From positions 207,574 through 271,573 of the forward strand of contig NC_015178.1 in assembly GCF_000202835.1 (NCBI RefSeq): a stretch of 64,000 nt of DNA, written 5' to 3'. Below, in pieces: positions 29,938 through 38,482 of the stretch. Both the position numbers and the translations under genes were made by a program. The notes beneath the pieces are model-generated. The model saw only the letters and a list, made by a program, of their open reading frames with translations. It ran no database searches and was not told the DNA's origin. Every line of letters starts with the position of its first letter. The stretch's first letter is position 1. Source of the stretch: Acidiphilium multivorum AIU301. GTDB taxonomy: Bacteria; Pseudomonadota; Alphaproteobacteria; Acetobacterales; Acetobacteraceae.

Positions 29938-30873
29938 CAACAAACCATACCGGCAGAATATTCGCCAACTGAGCGACGGGATTTGCCGACAATCCGCCAC
30001 CAACTAGGATTGCAACGAGGACGCCCAGGATCTCACACAGAACGACGGCTACGAACTGGCCGAGCCCAGCCGCCAGCGCGACCTTCTTCCAGCTCAACGT
30101 TTCAGGAAAATACCGACTATAATCCGATGCGTAGTTCGACCAACCGACCGGAAATGAAAACGCGAGGCTCATCGCGCTAAGCCAGTGAACCATTGAAAAC
30201 ACAGTTTGCTGTTGTGCCACAATATGTCCCACGGGCATCCCAAGAATTACGAAATAGGCCAAGACCGCAAAGATTACGGCAAGGAGGATCGCGATATATG
30301 ATTCCATGAATATGATGGTCGCATGCCCATATATCGCAATCACGACTTCCAGAACCAGTATGATCGCCAAACCGATCCATGGGACGATCACGCCTGTAAC
30401 GCCTGCCATCGCAAATAATTTATTGATAGCTTCAGTTGCCAGAATAGCGTTGATCGAGAACCAGCTCAGCGCAGTGATAACGCTCAGAATCTTCGGAAAA
30501 AATGAGCCTAGTTGTCCAAAGGACGTTCTGGATGTCACAATCCCCGCCGTACCAGTTCGCGGTCCCATGATGGATGCCATACCGACAATGATACAACCTA
30601 GAGCGTTCCCTACGAGGATCGCGGTTATGGCAGACGTAAGCGACAACCCGAACGACAAGATAAATCCGCCCGTCACCACTACGACGTAATTCGTATTTGC
30701 ACCCACCCAGAGCTTGAACAACTCAAAGGCATTACCGTGACGGATATTTTGAGGTATCGGATCAATCCCGTGTACCTCAACATGCCATGTAGCGTCTGCT
30801 TTGATAGAACTTGGTGAGCTCGACATTTCAGATCTCCCTATCATCTTGTTTTTAATTGGATGGTTGTGCCGGA

Positions 30874-31191
30874 CTACGGAGCCAGAGGTGAGAAAGGAGC
30901 CGCCCTGGCAATCCTGCTCTCCATAGTGTCGATCAATTCCTGGATTTTCGGCATAAACGCCTGCCAGCCTGGATCGGCGGCCAACGCAGCCCGCCGCCTT
31001 TCCCGCTCATCCAGACTCTCGTAGGCCCAAATGTGGATAATCTCGTTCAATGAGCCGATTTCGGTGTAGAAATAACCAACCAATGCTCCGAGATATGATT
31101 TCTGAATTGCAATACCTTCGTCCTCGACGAGATGAAGATATGCTTGAACTGTGCCGGGCCTGAGTCTGTAGGTACGTATCTCGTAGAACAT
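30874..31191 (-). CDS. NIPSNAP-family protein
   Basis: A 105-residue dimeric ferredoxin-like protein (MFYEIRTYRLRPGTVQAYL, IIHIWAYESLDERERRRAAL), the usual NIPSNAP pattern. Bacterial members often ride in catabolic operons, but their biochemical job is not established. It sits between the aldehyde dehydrogenase (9 bp upstream) and the permease in the same direction. Confidence 0.85.
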   Translation of the reverse strand: MFYEIRTYRLRPGTVQAYLHLVEDEGIAIQKSYLGALVGYFYTEIGSLNEIIHIWAYESLDERERRRAALAADPGWQAFMPKIQELIDTMESRIARAAPFSPLAP

Positions 31192-31200
31192 ATCAGTCCT

Positions 31201-32673
31201 TCAGCGCATGATAAACGGATCGGGAAACGGACAGGTCGAACTGTTGATCCAGACAGCCTTCGGCCGCGTATATTCCATAACCGATTCCCGACCGCCCTCG
31301 CGGCCCAACCCACTCCACCCAAACCCACCAAACGGAACAACCGGTGAGATCGCCCGATAAGTGTTCACCCAGACAACACCAGCTTTCACACTTCTGATAA
31401 GCCTATGGGCACGACGTAGATCGTTCGTGAAAATACCAGCTGCCAACGCGAAGCAGGTATCGTTTGCAAAGGCGATGCCATCGGCTTCGGTATCGAAACG
31501 CATCACGCTCAGGACGGGCGCAAAGAGCTCTTCGCGGCTACAGGGAATATCGTTGTTCGGGCACTGCAGAATCGTCGGTTCAAGATAAAATCCCCGCTCG
31601 TGTCCCGGTGGAACCTTCCCTCCAGCGGTGAGCACGGCGCCCGCCTTCACGCTGGATTGGATCACTTCCACAGCTTTCCGATGCTGTCGCGCGGTCGCGA
31701 GCGGGCCCATCTCGGTTGCCGGATCGCTGGGATCGCCAATCTTGATTTTCCCGACTCTTTCGGAGAGCATGCTAACTAGAGTGTCATGGATGCTGTTCTG
31801 GACCAGCAGCCGCGACCCGGCAACGCAGCTCTGCCCGCTTGCTGCAAAGATCCCGGCGATGATGGCGTTGCATGCATTGTCGAGATCGGCGTCATCGAAA
31901 ACCAGCACGGGAGATTTGCCGCCAAGCTCCAGCGTTACGTGAGATAGATTTTCGGCACTGTTGCGCACGACGTGCCGCGCGGTTTCGGGGCCGCCCGTGA
32001 AGGCGATCCTGGAAACCAGGGGATGGCTTGTCAGACGTTGACCGCAAGGATCGCCGAATCCGGTAATGATGTTCACCACACCAGGAGGGAAGCCGGCCTG
32101 ATCGACAAGTTGTGCGAACTCAAGAAGAGGTGCCGGCCCATCCTCGGATGCCTTGACCACAACAGTGCAACCGGCGGCCAGTGCGGGACCAATTTTGACC
32201 GCGGCCAGAAAGAGTTGGGAGTTCCACGGCACCACCGCCGCAACGACGCCGATCGGCTCCCGCCGTAGATATACCTCCATATCGGGTTTATCGACAGCAA
32301 GGTGCGCGCCTTCAATCTTATCGGCCAACCCGCCGAAGTAACGGTAGTATTCCGCGATGTAGGCGACTTGTGCGCTCGTCTCGCGAATGACCTTGCCGGT
32401 ATCCCGCGTTTCAAGCTCGGCCAAGGCCTGAGCCTGTTCCTCCAGCAGGTCTCCCAGCCGGTAGAGGAGTCGCCCACGCGCGGTGGGGGTCAGCCCGCTC
32501 CACGAGAGGTCATGCAGAGCCCGATGGGCTGCAGTGACGGCACGGTCGACATCTGCCGCGTCGGCTTCGGGCATCAAGCTCCAAGCATCACCGGTGGCCG
32601 GGTCGATGCTCTCGAAACTCCGTGCCGCATCGACGAATTCACCATCAATATACTGCCGGAAACGTCGCATCAT
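31201..32673 (-). CDS. Aldehyde dehydrogenase (NAD(P)-dependent)
   Basis: A 490-residue ALDH. The Rossmann part has PWNSQL, FTGGPETARHV, general base Glu249 in LELGGKSPV and catalytic Cys283 in SGQSCVAGSR. The late conserved VPFGGFGWSGLGREGG is present. It would oxidise an aldehyde made by ring opening or chain shortening to its acid. Its start overlaps the monooxygenase stop by 4 bp, so it is translationally coupled to that interrupted gene. Confidence 0.95.
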   Translation of the reverse strand: MMRRFRQYIDGEFVDAARSFESIDPATGDAWSLMPEADAADVDRAVTAAHRALHDLSWSGLTPTARGRLLYRLGDLLEEQAQALAELETRDTGKVIRETSAQVAYIAEYYRYFGGLADKIEGAHLAVDKPDMEVYLRREPIGVVAAVVPWNSQLFLAAVKIGPALAAGCTVVVKASEDGPAPLLEFAQLVDQAGFPPGVVNIITGFGDPCGQRLTSHPLVSRIAFTGGPETARHVVRNSAENLSHVTLELGGKSPVLVFDDADLDNACNAIIAGIFAASGQSCVAGSRLLVQNSIHDTLVSMLSERVGKIKIGDPSDPATEMGPLATARQHRKAVEVIQSSVKAGAVLTAGGKVPPGHERGFYLEPTILQCPNNDIPCSREELFAPVLSVMRFDTEADGIAFANDTCFALAAGIFTNDLRRAHRLIRSVKAGVVWVNTYRAISPVVPFGGFGWSGLGREGGRESVMEYTRPKAVWINSSTCPFPDPFIMR

Positions 32674-33510
32674 AGCGCCGGCTCTTCCGCTCGGGTCGGG
32701 GTTGACGTCGCGAAACGCGGCATAACCTCGTGAATGAAGCGCAGCAATGACGCCTTCTTGCGATCGAATGGCATGCCGCTGTCAATCCAGAAGCTGTACT
32801 GATCGTAACCCAGAGCCTCATAGTGCCGGAGGCGTTCCGTCACCTCATCCGCGGTCCCGATGACCAAGTTGCGTCTCATCGTCTCCGGTGCGTAGTTCGT
32901 CATAGCCTTGATCTCATCATCGTCGAGTTCGGCGATGAATCCTTCTCGCACCGGCCTCTTGTTGAGAAACCAGCTCCCGAAATAACAGTAGAAACGACTG
33001 AGATCCTCGGCAGCTCGCGTTACATCTGCTTCATTCTGACCGACATAGGTATGCATCAGAAGCATTATCTTTGGCCGGGGCAGATTCTGATGTGCCGTAC
33101 AGGCCGCGCCGAAACGGGCGATCAGCGTGTCCACTTCAGTATCTCCCGACGCGAGGGGCGTCACTTGCACATTCCAGCCATTCGAAACGGCAAATTCATG
33201 GGAATTGGGATCTCGCGCAGCGACCCAGATCGGAGGCGCCGGCTGCTGCAAGGGCTTCGGAACCGATGTGCTCTTCGGGAAGCGCCAGAACTCGCCGTCA
33301 TGCGCATAGTCGCCTGACCAGAGCTTCTCGACCGCTGGAATGAGTTCCCGCATGCGCTGCCCGGCATTCCAAGCATCCAGTCCCGGCATGAGATGGGGTA
33401 ACGGGCCGGTCATCTGGAGATGACGGATTGGGTGGCTGTCCCTCAGAATGATGGTGTGAGTTTGAACGGAGTCAGGATGGTCCTGCTCCAAGCATCATCG
33501 AGGGACAACC

Positions 33511-34545
33511 ATGGAGCATTATGCAGGAATTGACGTGTCGTTGGAAAGCTCGGCGGTATGCGTGATCGACGCGACGGGTCGGGTGGTTTGCGAGGGCAAG
33601 GTGGCGACGGAACCAGAGACGCTGATCGACTGGCTGCGACAATCAGATGTTGCTTTCGCCCGGATTGGCCTTGAAGCGGGCCCGCTGTCGCAATGGCTAT
33701 ATGCGGGCCTGCGGGAGGCGGGTTTTCCTATTGAGCTGCTGGAGACGCGGCATGTGCGGGCGGCGTTCAGGACGATGCCGGTGAAGACGGATCGCAAGGA
33801 CGCCCGGGGCATTGCGCAGCTGATGCGCCTTGGCTGGTTCCGGCCGGTGCACTGCAAGTCGATGGCGGCCCAGGAGTTGCGGGCGATCTTGACGGCACGC
33901 AAGCTGGTCCAGGGCAAGCTGCATGACGTGGAGATGAGCCTGCGCGGCATTCTCCGCGGCTTCGGGCTGAAGGTCGGTCCGACGACACGGCGGACATTTG
34001 CCGACCGTGTCCGTGAGCTGGTGGCCGGACATCCGACCTTGCAAATGATCGCCGAAGCACTGCTGTCGGCCAGCGATGAACTGGGTCGTCAGCTTGGCCA
34101 GTTTGAGGCGCAGGTTCGGAGCCTGGCACGGCGGAACCCGAAAGCTCGGCTGCTGATGTCCACACCCGGCGTCGGCGCGGTCGTGGCGTTGACCTACGTG
34201 GCGGCAATCGACGATCCGGCTCGGTTCCGATCGTCACGAACGGTCGGGGCGCATTTCGGCCTGACGCCGCGGAAGTACCAGTCGGGCGAGACGGATGTGA
34301 CGGGACGGATCTCGAAGATCGGTGACGTCGGTGTCCGCACCGCGCTCTACGAAGCGGCGAACGTCATTCTCACTCGGCCAGTGAAAGGATCGACGCTGAA
34401 GAGTTGGGCGATGCGCGTGGCCGCTCGCGCGGGGATGCGCAAGGCCAAGGTGGCCCTGGCCCGCAAGCTCGCCGTTGTGCTGCATCGGATGCTAGCCGGC
34501 GGCACTGCGTTCGACGCCACGATGGCGGCAGCGCCGCGGGCATAA
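33511..34545 (+). CDS. IS110-family transposase (DEDD type)
   Basis: A 344-residue protein. The RuvC-like N-terminal domain has YAGIDVSLESSAVCVID (first Asp), LEAGPLSQWL (Glu) and PVKTDRKDARGIAQLM (Asp pair). The C-terminal Tnp20 domain has LMSTPGVGAVVALTYV and HFGLTPRKYQSG, and holds the conserved serine region. It would use a bridge RNA to pair donor and target, by family knowledge. The frame is intact. Confidence 0.93.
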   Translation: MEHYAGIDVSLESSAVCVIDATGRVVCEGKVATEPETLIDWLRQSDVAFARIGLEAGPLSQWLYAGLREAGFPIELLETRHVRAAFRTMPVKTDRKDARGIAQLMRLGWFRPVHCKSMAAQELRAILTARKLVQGKLHDVEMSLRGILRGFGLKVGPTTRRTFADRVRELVAGHPTLQMIAEALLSASDELGRQLGQFEAQVRSLARRNPKARLLMSTPGVGAVVALTYVAAIDDPARFRSSRTVGAHFGLTPRKYQSGETDVTGRISKIGDVGVRTALYEAANVILTRPVKGSTLKSWAMRVAARAGMRKAKVALARKLAVVLHRMLAGGTAFDATMAAAPRA

Positions 34546-34818
34546 GCATGAGCACAAAATAGAAGCAGGAGGAGATATCAAGTTCGGGCGAGGCTGACAC
34601 CTCTCGTCCGGAGCAGGTCCCGTCGCCGGGACGATGGATCAGGCCAGGCCGCTATGAGCGCGGCAGCATCATTCGGTGACTGCGCATCTTGAGATTGGCC
34701 GACCGGTCCTCATCAGACCCCATGAAGCAGCGGACCAGCGCCGACTGCGGACAGAAGCAAGACACCGGCGATGGTACAGCTCTCAACGAGGGACTTGACA
34801 CCCATAGGCCCGTTACAG
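34546..34818 (+). ncRNA. Candidate bridge-RNA region of IS110 element
   Basis: These 273 bp after the transposase are the only long noncoding part of the element (the 5' side has about 120 bp). In the IS1111 branch the bridge RNA is encoded at this end. The stretch contains several short GC-rich complementary words, but I did not fold it. The call rests on position and family. Confidence 0.35.
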
Positions 34819-35168
34819 AAGGCGCTCATACTCGAAGCTGTACGCGCCTCTGGCGATGCCCAGATCGAGCCGGCCGCCGCTGGCAATATCGAGCATAGCG
34901 GCTTCACCGGCCAGTTTGATTGGGTGCCAGAACGGCGCGATAACCGTGCCTGTCCCCAGCCTGATGCGTTCGGTGCGGGCGGCAAGATAGGCAAGATTCA
35001 CGAACGGATTCGGAGCGATCGTGAATTCCATAGCATGGTGCTCACCGATCCACGCCGTCTCCATGCCTCCCTGCTCAGCAATGCGTACGAGTTCTTCCAG
35101 TTCCCGGAACAGACCAGCATGGGTCTGATTCCGATCAAAGCGCTCCATGTGAACGAAGAGAGAGAACT

Positions 35169-36107
35169 TCATGCGATTGCTTCCTCATCTATTGTGTGGA
35201 CAACACCTTCGCTCGCTGTGCCTACGTAAACACCGAAACCATCGGTTCTCTCGCGCACGTAGCGTGCGAGCATGCTACGAGACGCGGGGTCGGCCACGCG
35301 TTCGAACGGGATCGCCGTCAGCGGGTGGGGTTCAACGTTGGCGCCAGCGATCCCGCCGCTCGCGGTGCCTCGGTAGACGATTCTCATCGCTGCCATGTCC
35401 GGATTTTCGAAGACGGCAAAAAGGAAATCCAACTGCGCCCTGAGACCGAACGTCTCGAGGAAGCCGTAAAGCGAAGTGGGGCTCGAGCGTGGGCCGAGGG
35501 TGGCGCCGCCGGGTAGAGCGAGGCAACCGTCCAGGCTTCGCAGCAGGAGCACGCGATCGTCGCGCTCCAAGATGGCCTCGACCCGGATTTCGCGGCCCAG
35601 CGCGGAAACTGCGCTTTGCGAGAGGGCGAAATCGACATAGGTTCCCCGGCAATAGCCGAGCGGCTCCTCGGGGGCATGACCATAATCGAGCACCCGGCCA
35701 AGTAGGATCACATGGTCCCCCGCATCGATCGCGCGTTCCCGCGCGCACGAGAACCAGGCAGCGCCTCCCTCGATCACCGGCAGGCCGGCGGCACCGGAGC
35801 GCCACGCGACCCGTGCGAATTTGTCAGCGTCCTTTGATGCGAACAGAGCGGAGATCGGCTTCTGGGTGTTTTTCAGGATAGTGACCGCAAAACCCTCCGC
35901 CGCCTCGAATACGCCGCGGCTCGCGGCGGCCTTGGCTATGCAGACCAGCACCATCGGCGGCTCGAGCGACACCGACGTGAACGAGTTGGCCGTGAAGCCC
36001 CTGGGTGTGCCATCCGGTTCGCGAGTAGTAACCACGGTGACGCCGGTGGGAAACGCGCCGAGGGCTCTGCGGAAATCGCGGGAATCGAACATCGTCGCCC
36101 CCATCAT
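35169..36107 (-). CDS. Flavin reductase with a C-terminal Nudix-like domain
   Basis: 312 residues. Residues 1 to about 165 are a flavin reductase domain (FRRALGAFPTGVTVVTT, TANSFTSVSLEPPMVLVCI, GDHVILLGRVLDYG) that reduces FMN with NAD(P)H for the neighbouring monooxygenase. Residues about 175-300 look like a Nudix fold (DRVLLLRSLDGCLALPGGATLG) but lack the REUXEE catalytic box, so that part is probably regulatory or binds a nucleotide-like ligand. The start (MMGATMFDSRDF) overlaps the hydrolase stop by 4 bp. Confidence 0.85.
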   Translation of the reverse strand: MMGATMFDSRDFRRALGAFPTGVTVVTTREPDGTPRGFTANSFTSVSLEPPMVLVCIAKAAASRGVFEAAEGFAVTILKNTQKPISALFASKDADKFARVAWRSGAAGLPVIEGGAAWFSCARERAIDAGDHVILLGRVLDYGHAPEEPLGYCRGTYVDFALSQSAVSALGREIRVEAILERDDRVLLLRSLDGCLALPGGATLGPRSSPTSLYGFLETFGLRAQLDFLFAVFENPDMAAMRIVYRGTASGGIAGANVEPHPLTAIPFERVADPASRSMLARYVRERTDGFGVYVGTASEGVVHTIDEEAIA

Positions 36108-36928
36108 CCTGCCACAAGGGGAAGCGTGGCATCTTCCTCCAGAAAATCACGCAGCGCGGCGTTGACTGTCACGGGCGAAGCGAGACTCATCATGTGACGT
36201 TCTCCACTCAGGATAAGAGCGCGGGCATCGGGTGCCTCAGCTGCCATTTGCCTTGCCATTGCGGGGGAGGAGTTCCCGTCGAGTTCACCGGTTAGGAACA
36301 ACGCTGGCAGGCGCAAGCGGCCGAGCCGGCCGGTATGCGCCGCATCAGCGGTCGCAAACAGGCGATAGGCACGGCGGTAGCCTTCCGGACGAAGACAGCC
36401 CAGCGCGGCGCGGACCCAGACCGCCGCAGGCATACATTGCGGCGAGATGCGGGCGCCAAACCAGCGATCCATCGCAGATTGCTGCCAGTCTGCCGGGTGA
36501 TCGTCGTCCAACAACCGCACACGGCGCTCGACCGCCGCGCGCTGCTCGGGTGAGCGGCGGTAGACCGCGTTCATCGCAACCACGGCGCCAATTCGGTCTG
36601 GATGACGCAACGCCAAGTCAAGGGCGATAAGAGCACCCATGGAATGACCCACGACCTTCACGCGGCCGACGCCGAGCCCGTCGAGCAGGTCAATCGCCTG
36701 TGCCGCATACTCAGCGAGGGTTGCAGGGTCCGACGGCAGCGGGCTGCCGCCATGCCCTAGAGTGTCGTAGGCAATGACGTCCCATTCCGGCGAGAAGGCA
36801 TTGATTTGCGGCGCCCAGAATCCGCAATTCATCCCGACACCGTGGATCAGCAACAGCACTTCTCCGGCACCGGCGCGGATGTAGTGAGTGCCCTTGTGCC
36901 AACCGGCGGACAGGCCCTGTTCAGCCAT
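36104..36928 (-). CDS. Alpha/beta hydrolase
   Basis: A 274-residue serine hydrolase from ATG 36928 (MAEQGLSAGWHKG). Features: LLIHGVGMNCGFW (oxyanion), YDTLGHGGS, nucleophile Ser96 in VGHSMGAL, an Asp in GELDGNSSP and a late His in SGERHMMSL. In Rut-like pathways a hydrolase of this kind clears the ring-opened intermediate. The gene overlaps its upstream neighbour by 8 bp and the reductase by 4 bp. Confidence 0.9.
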   Translation of the reverse strand: MAEQGLSAGWHKGTHYIRAGAGEVLLLIHGVGMNCGFWAPQINAFSPEWDVIAYDTLGHGGSPLPSDPATLAEYAAQAIDLLDGLGVGRVKVVGHSMGALIALDLALRHPDRIGAVVAMNAVYRRSPEQRAAVERRVRLLDDDHPADWQQSAMDRWFGARISPQCMPAAVWVRAALGCLRPEGYRRAYRLFATADAAHTGRLGRLRLPALFLTGELDGNSSPAMARQMAAEAPDARALILSGERHMMSLASPVTVNAALRDFLEEDATLPLVAG

Positions 36929-37508
36929 GAAGATCGCCCATTTCTTGTAGATCCTTATACCGATCACCGATGCGATGATGCGGTCGACCACCGATGGAGG
37001 CGCCAAGGGCGACGACGATCTCGTCCGGCCCCGGGGCATCGTCGATCGAGAACTGGACGGTTTCGTAATGCGAACGCATCCCTTCGTCGTGCTTGTGCAT
37101 CAAGGGGATCTGGATTGAGGCACCCGGCGCTCCGCGTGTATTCGTAAATGCCAGATAGGATTTGGCCCCAACGGCGCGGCGATAATGGTTTCCGAAGCGT
37201 AGGGTATGGATTAGGGCAGAGCCGTGCTCGATCTCTCCATTCGATCCCGTGACCGCCGACTTTCCGTATCCTTCTACAGCTCCCCCACCTCCCGCCAACT
37301 TCAGAATTTCTTCGGTCAGCAGATGTCCGAGTTCCGGGGCTACTTCCCTTATCTCCGAAGCCAGATCTTCCACAAATCCGGAACCTGCCCAGGGGTTACG
37401 CAGGACCGCCGCGACAGCCATCAGTCGCGACATCTTAGGCACCGCTCTGCCGCCTTCAGTCCAAAGCACTTCCGTGTGGGTAACGAGTTTTCTCAACTCC
37501 AATGGCAT
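36921..37508 (-). CDS. AA_synth family protein (DUF1185)
   Basis: A 195-residue protein from ATG 37508 (MPLELRKLVTHTEVLWTEGG). It carries the family's VAAVLRNPWAG, then KSAVTGSNGEIEHGSALIH and HKHDEGMRSHYETVQF. Its biochemical role is not settled; it is common in operons for nitrogen-ring or amide breakdown. It is the first gene of the operon that runs to the permease and lies just inside the GntR operator. Confidence 0.85.
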   Translation of the reverse strand: MPLELRKLVTHTEVLWTEGGRAVPKMSRLMAVAAVLRNPWAGSGFVEDLASEIREVAPELGHLLTEEILKLAGGGGAVEGYGKSAVTGSNGEIEHGSALIHTLRFGNHYRRAVGAKSYLAFTNTRGAPGASIQIPLMHKHDEGMRSHYETVQFSIDDAPGPDEIVVALGASIGGRPHHRIGDRYKDLQEMGDLHG

Positions 37509-37534
37509 CGATCGTCTCTCCCGCCGCAACAATA

Positions 37535-37559
37535 TTATGGTATACCATAAGATGGTATG
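37535..37559. promoter_or_regulatory. GntR-type operator between the operon and its regulator
   Basis: TTATGGTATACCATAA (37535-37550) is a perfect 16-bp palindrome, followed by a further half site GATGGTATGA. FadR-type GntR proteins bind TGGTnnACCA-like sites. It lies 27 bp before the AA_synth gene and 84 bp before the gntR gene, so one dimer could control both. Confidence 0.8.
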
Positions 37560-37633
37560 AAAATTGAGTCAAGCAGTCTATCAGCGACAGTCAAGCACCG
37601 TTGCGGTTGGCTAAGGTGGATCGTGAGGATGAG

Positions 37634-38365
37634 ATGGGAACGGACGAAGGCAGCATGCCGGAATTAGGCGATGATACAATGCTCGTGAATCGCGCCACAA
37701 AGACTCTGCGGCAGCTTACGCTTGAAAAGGTCAGAAGCGCGATTCTCACTCTTCAGTTCCGACCTGGCGAACGCCTGGTAGAGCGAAAGCTCTGTGAACG
37801 TCTGGGCGTCAGTCGCAGCGTGGTTCGCGAAGTCCTACGAAACCTCGAATCCGAAGGATTGGTGGAGGTCATTCCCGGGCACGGTCCCGCGGTAGCGAGT
37901 CCAGATACGGCGAAAGTGCGGCAGATATATGAGCTACGTTCGATGCTCGAATCACTTGCAGCCCGCCATTGTGCCGAACATGCGACAGCAGAAGACGTCG
38001 AAGCCTTAGCTCGCGGGCTAGATCGCATTCGTGACGGCTATGCCGCTCATAATCCGGCCGCTGTTCTTCAAGCTACAACAGAATTCTACGAGATCATGTT
38101 CCATGCAGCTGGTCGATCGGTTGCATGGGATGTCGTTTCGGCTCTGAACGGACGCATCACCCACCTCCGAGCCACTACAATCGCCACGAAAGGCCGAAGC
38201 AAGTCTGGCGTTGCTGAAGTTGAGCGCATTTATTCGGCAATTGTCAGGCACGATGCCGACGAAGCGGAAGCCGCATCAATAGAGCATATCAACTCCGCCC
38301 TGCGGATTGCGTTGGAGCAATTGCAAATTTCGAAGCTTGTCGGTCATCAAGGCTCACAGTCATGA
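37634..38365 (+). CDS. GntR-family (FadR/FCD type) regulator
   Basis: A 243-residue regulator from ATG 37634 (MGTDEGSMPELGDD). The winged helix (about 35-95: ERLVERKLCERLGVSRSVVREVLRNLESEGLVEV) is followed by the helical FCD effector domain (about 105-230: YELRSMLESLAARHCAEH, HAAGRSVAWDVVSALNGRITHLR), whose Asp/His residues usually hold a metal and an organic acid. It is divergent from the catabolic operon and is expected to repress it until a substrate binds. Confidence 0.92.
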   Translation: MGTDEGSMPELGDDTMLVNRATKTLRQLTLEKVRSAILTLQFRPGERLVERKLCERLGVSRSVVREVLRNLESEGLVEVIPGHGPAVASPDTAKVRQIYELRSMLESLAARHCAEHATAEDVEALARGLDRIRDGYAAHNPAAVLQATTEFYEIMFHAAGRSVAWDVVSALNGRITHLRATTIATKGRSKSGVAEVERIYSAIVRHDADEAEAASIEHINSALRIALEQLQISKLVGHQGSQS

Positions 38366-38482
38366 TGTAGGCATGGCTGCTAAATGCTGATTTTTGATCT
38401 CGTGTAAGTCCGATGGTTCTGGCGCAAACTTTCGACGTTCTGAGCGCGCGTGATATTTTGGCGTTGTCAGAGAGTTAGCTAG

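Larger units (their letters stand above)
28236..30826 (-). pseudogene. NCS1-family permease, split by IS1595
   Basis: The N-terminal part (30826 to 29946) and C-terminal part (28849 to 28236) belong to one transporter of the cytosine/allantoin/hydantoin (NCS1) family with about 12 membrane helices. The start is ATG 30826 (MSSSPSSIKADATWHVEVHG) with GGGAG upstream. Removing IS1595 and one CAACAAAC repeat gives LPVWFVVPLLLGIIVGG, a continuous frame of about 490 residues. It is the last gene of the catabolic operon and would have imported the pathway's substrate, likely a nitrogen heterocycle or ureide (inference). The insertion surely inactivates it. Confidence 0.9.
33390..34818 (+). mobile_element. 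IS110-family element, IS1111-like
   Basis: The limits follow from restoring the interrupted monooxygenase frame: 1,429 bp from GAGATGG to TTACAG. A 9-bp inverted repeat TAACGGGCC (33399-33407) and GGCCCGTTA (34807-34815) lies just inside the ends, a feature of the IS1111 branch. There is a long noncoding stretch after the transposase and no evident target duplication, both normal for the family. Confidence 0.85.
32670..35172 (-). pseudogene. Luciferase-like flavin-dependent monooxygenase, split by IS110
   Basis: The N-terminal part (35172 to 34819) begins MKFSLFVHMERFDR and ends GAYSFEYERL. The C-terminal part (33389 to 32670) resumes MPGLDAWNAGQRMREL. Joined at the IS ends they give one frame of about 358 residues, normal for the LLM/bacterial luciferase family. 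Such enzymes use reduced FMN and oxygen to hydroxylate or cleave rings. RutA is the best-known relative type in nitrogen-ring catabolism. The flavin reductase next door would supply FMNH2. Its start overlaps the reductase stop by 4 bp. Confidence 0.92.

Noticed and set aside
37009..37039. Longer start for the alpha/beta hydrolase at 37039
   Set aside because: The extra 37 codons overlap the upstream AA_synth gene out of frame, and the start at 36928 fits the fold and the 8-bp overlap.
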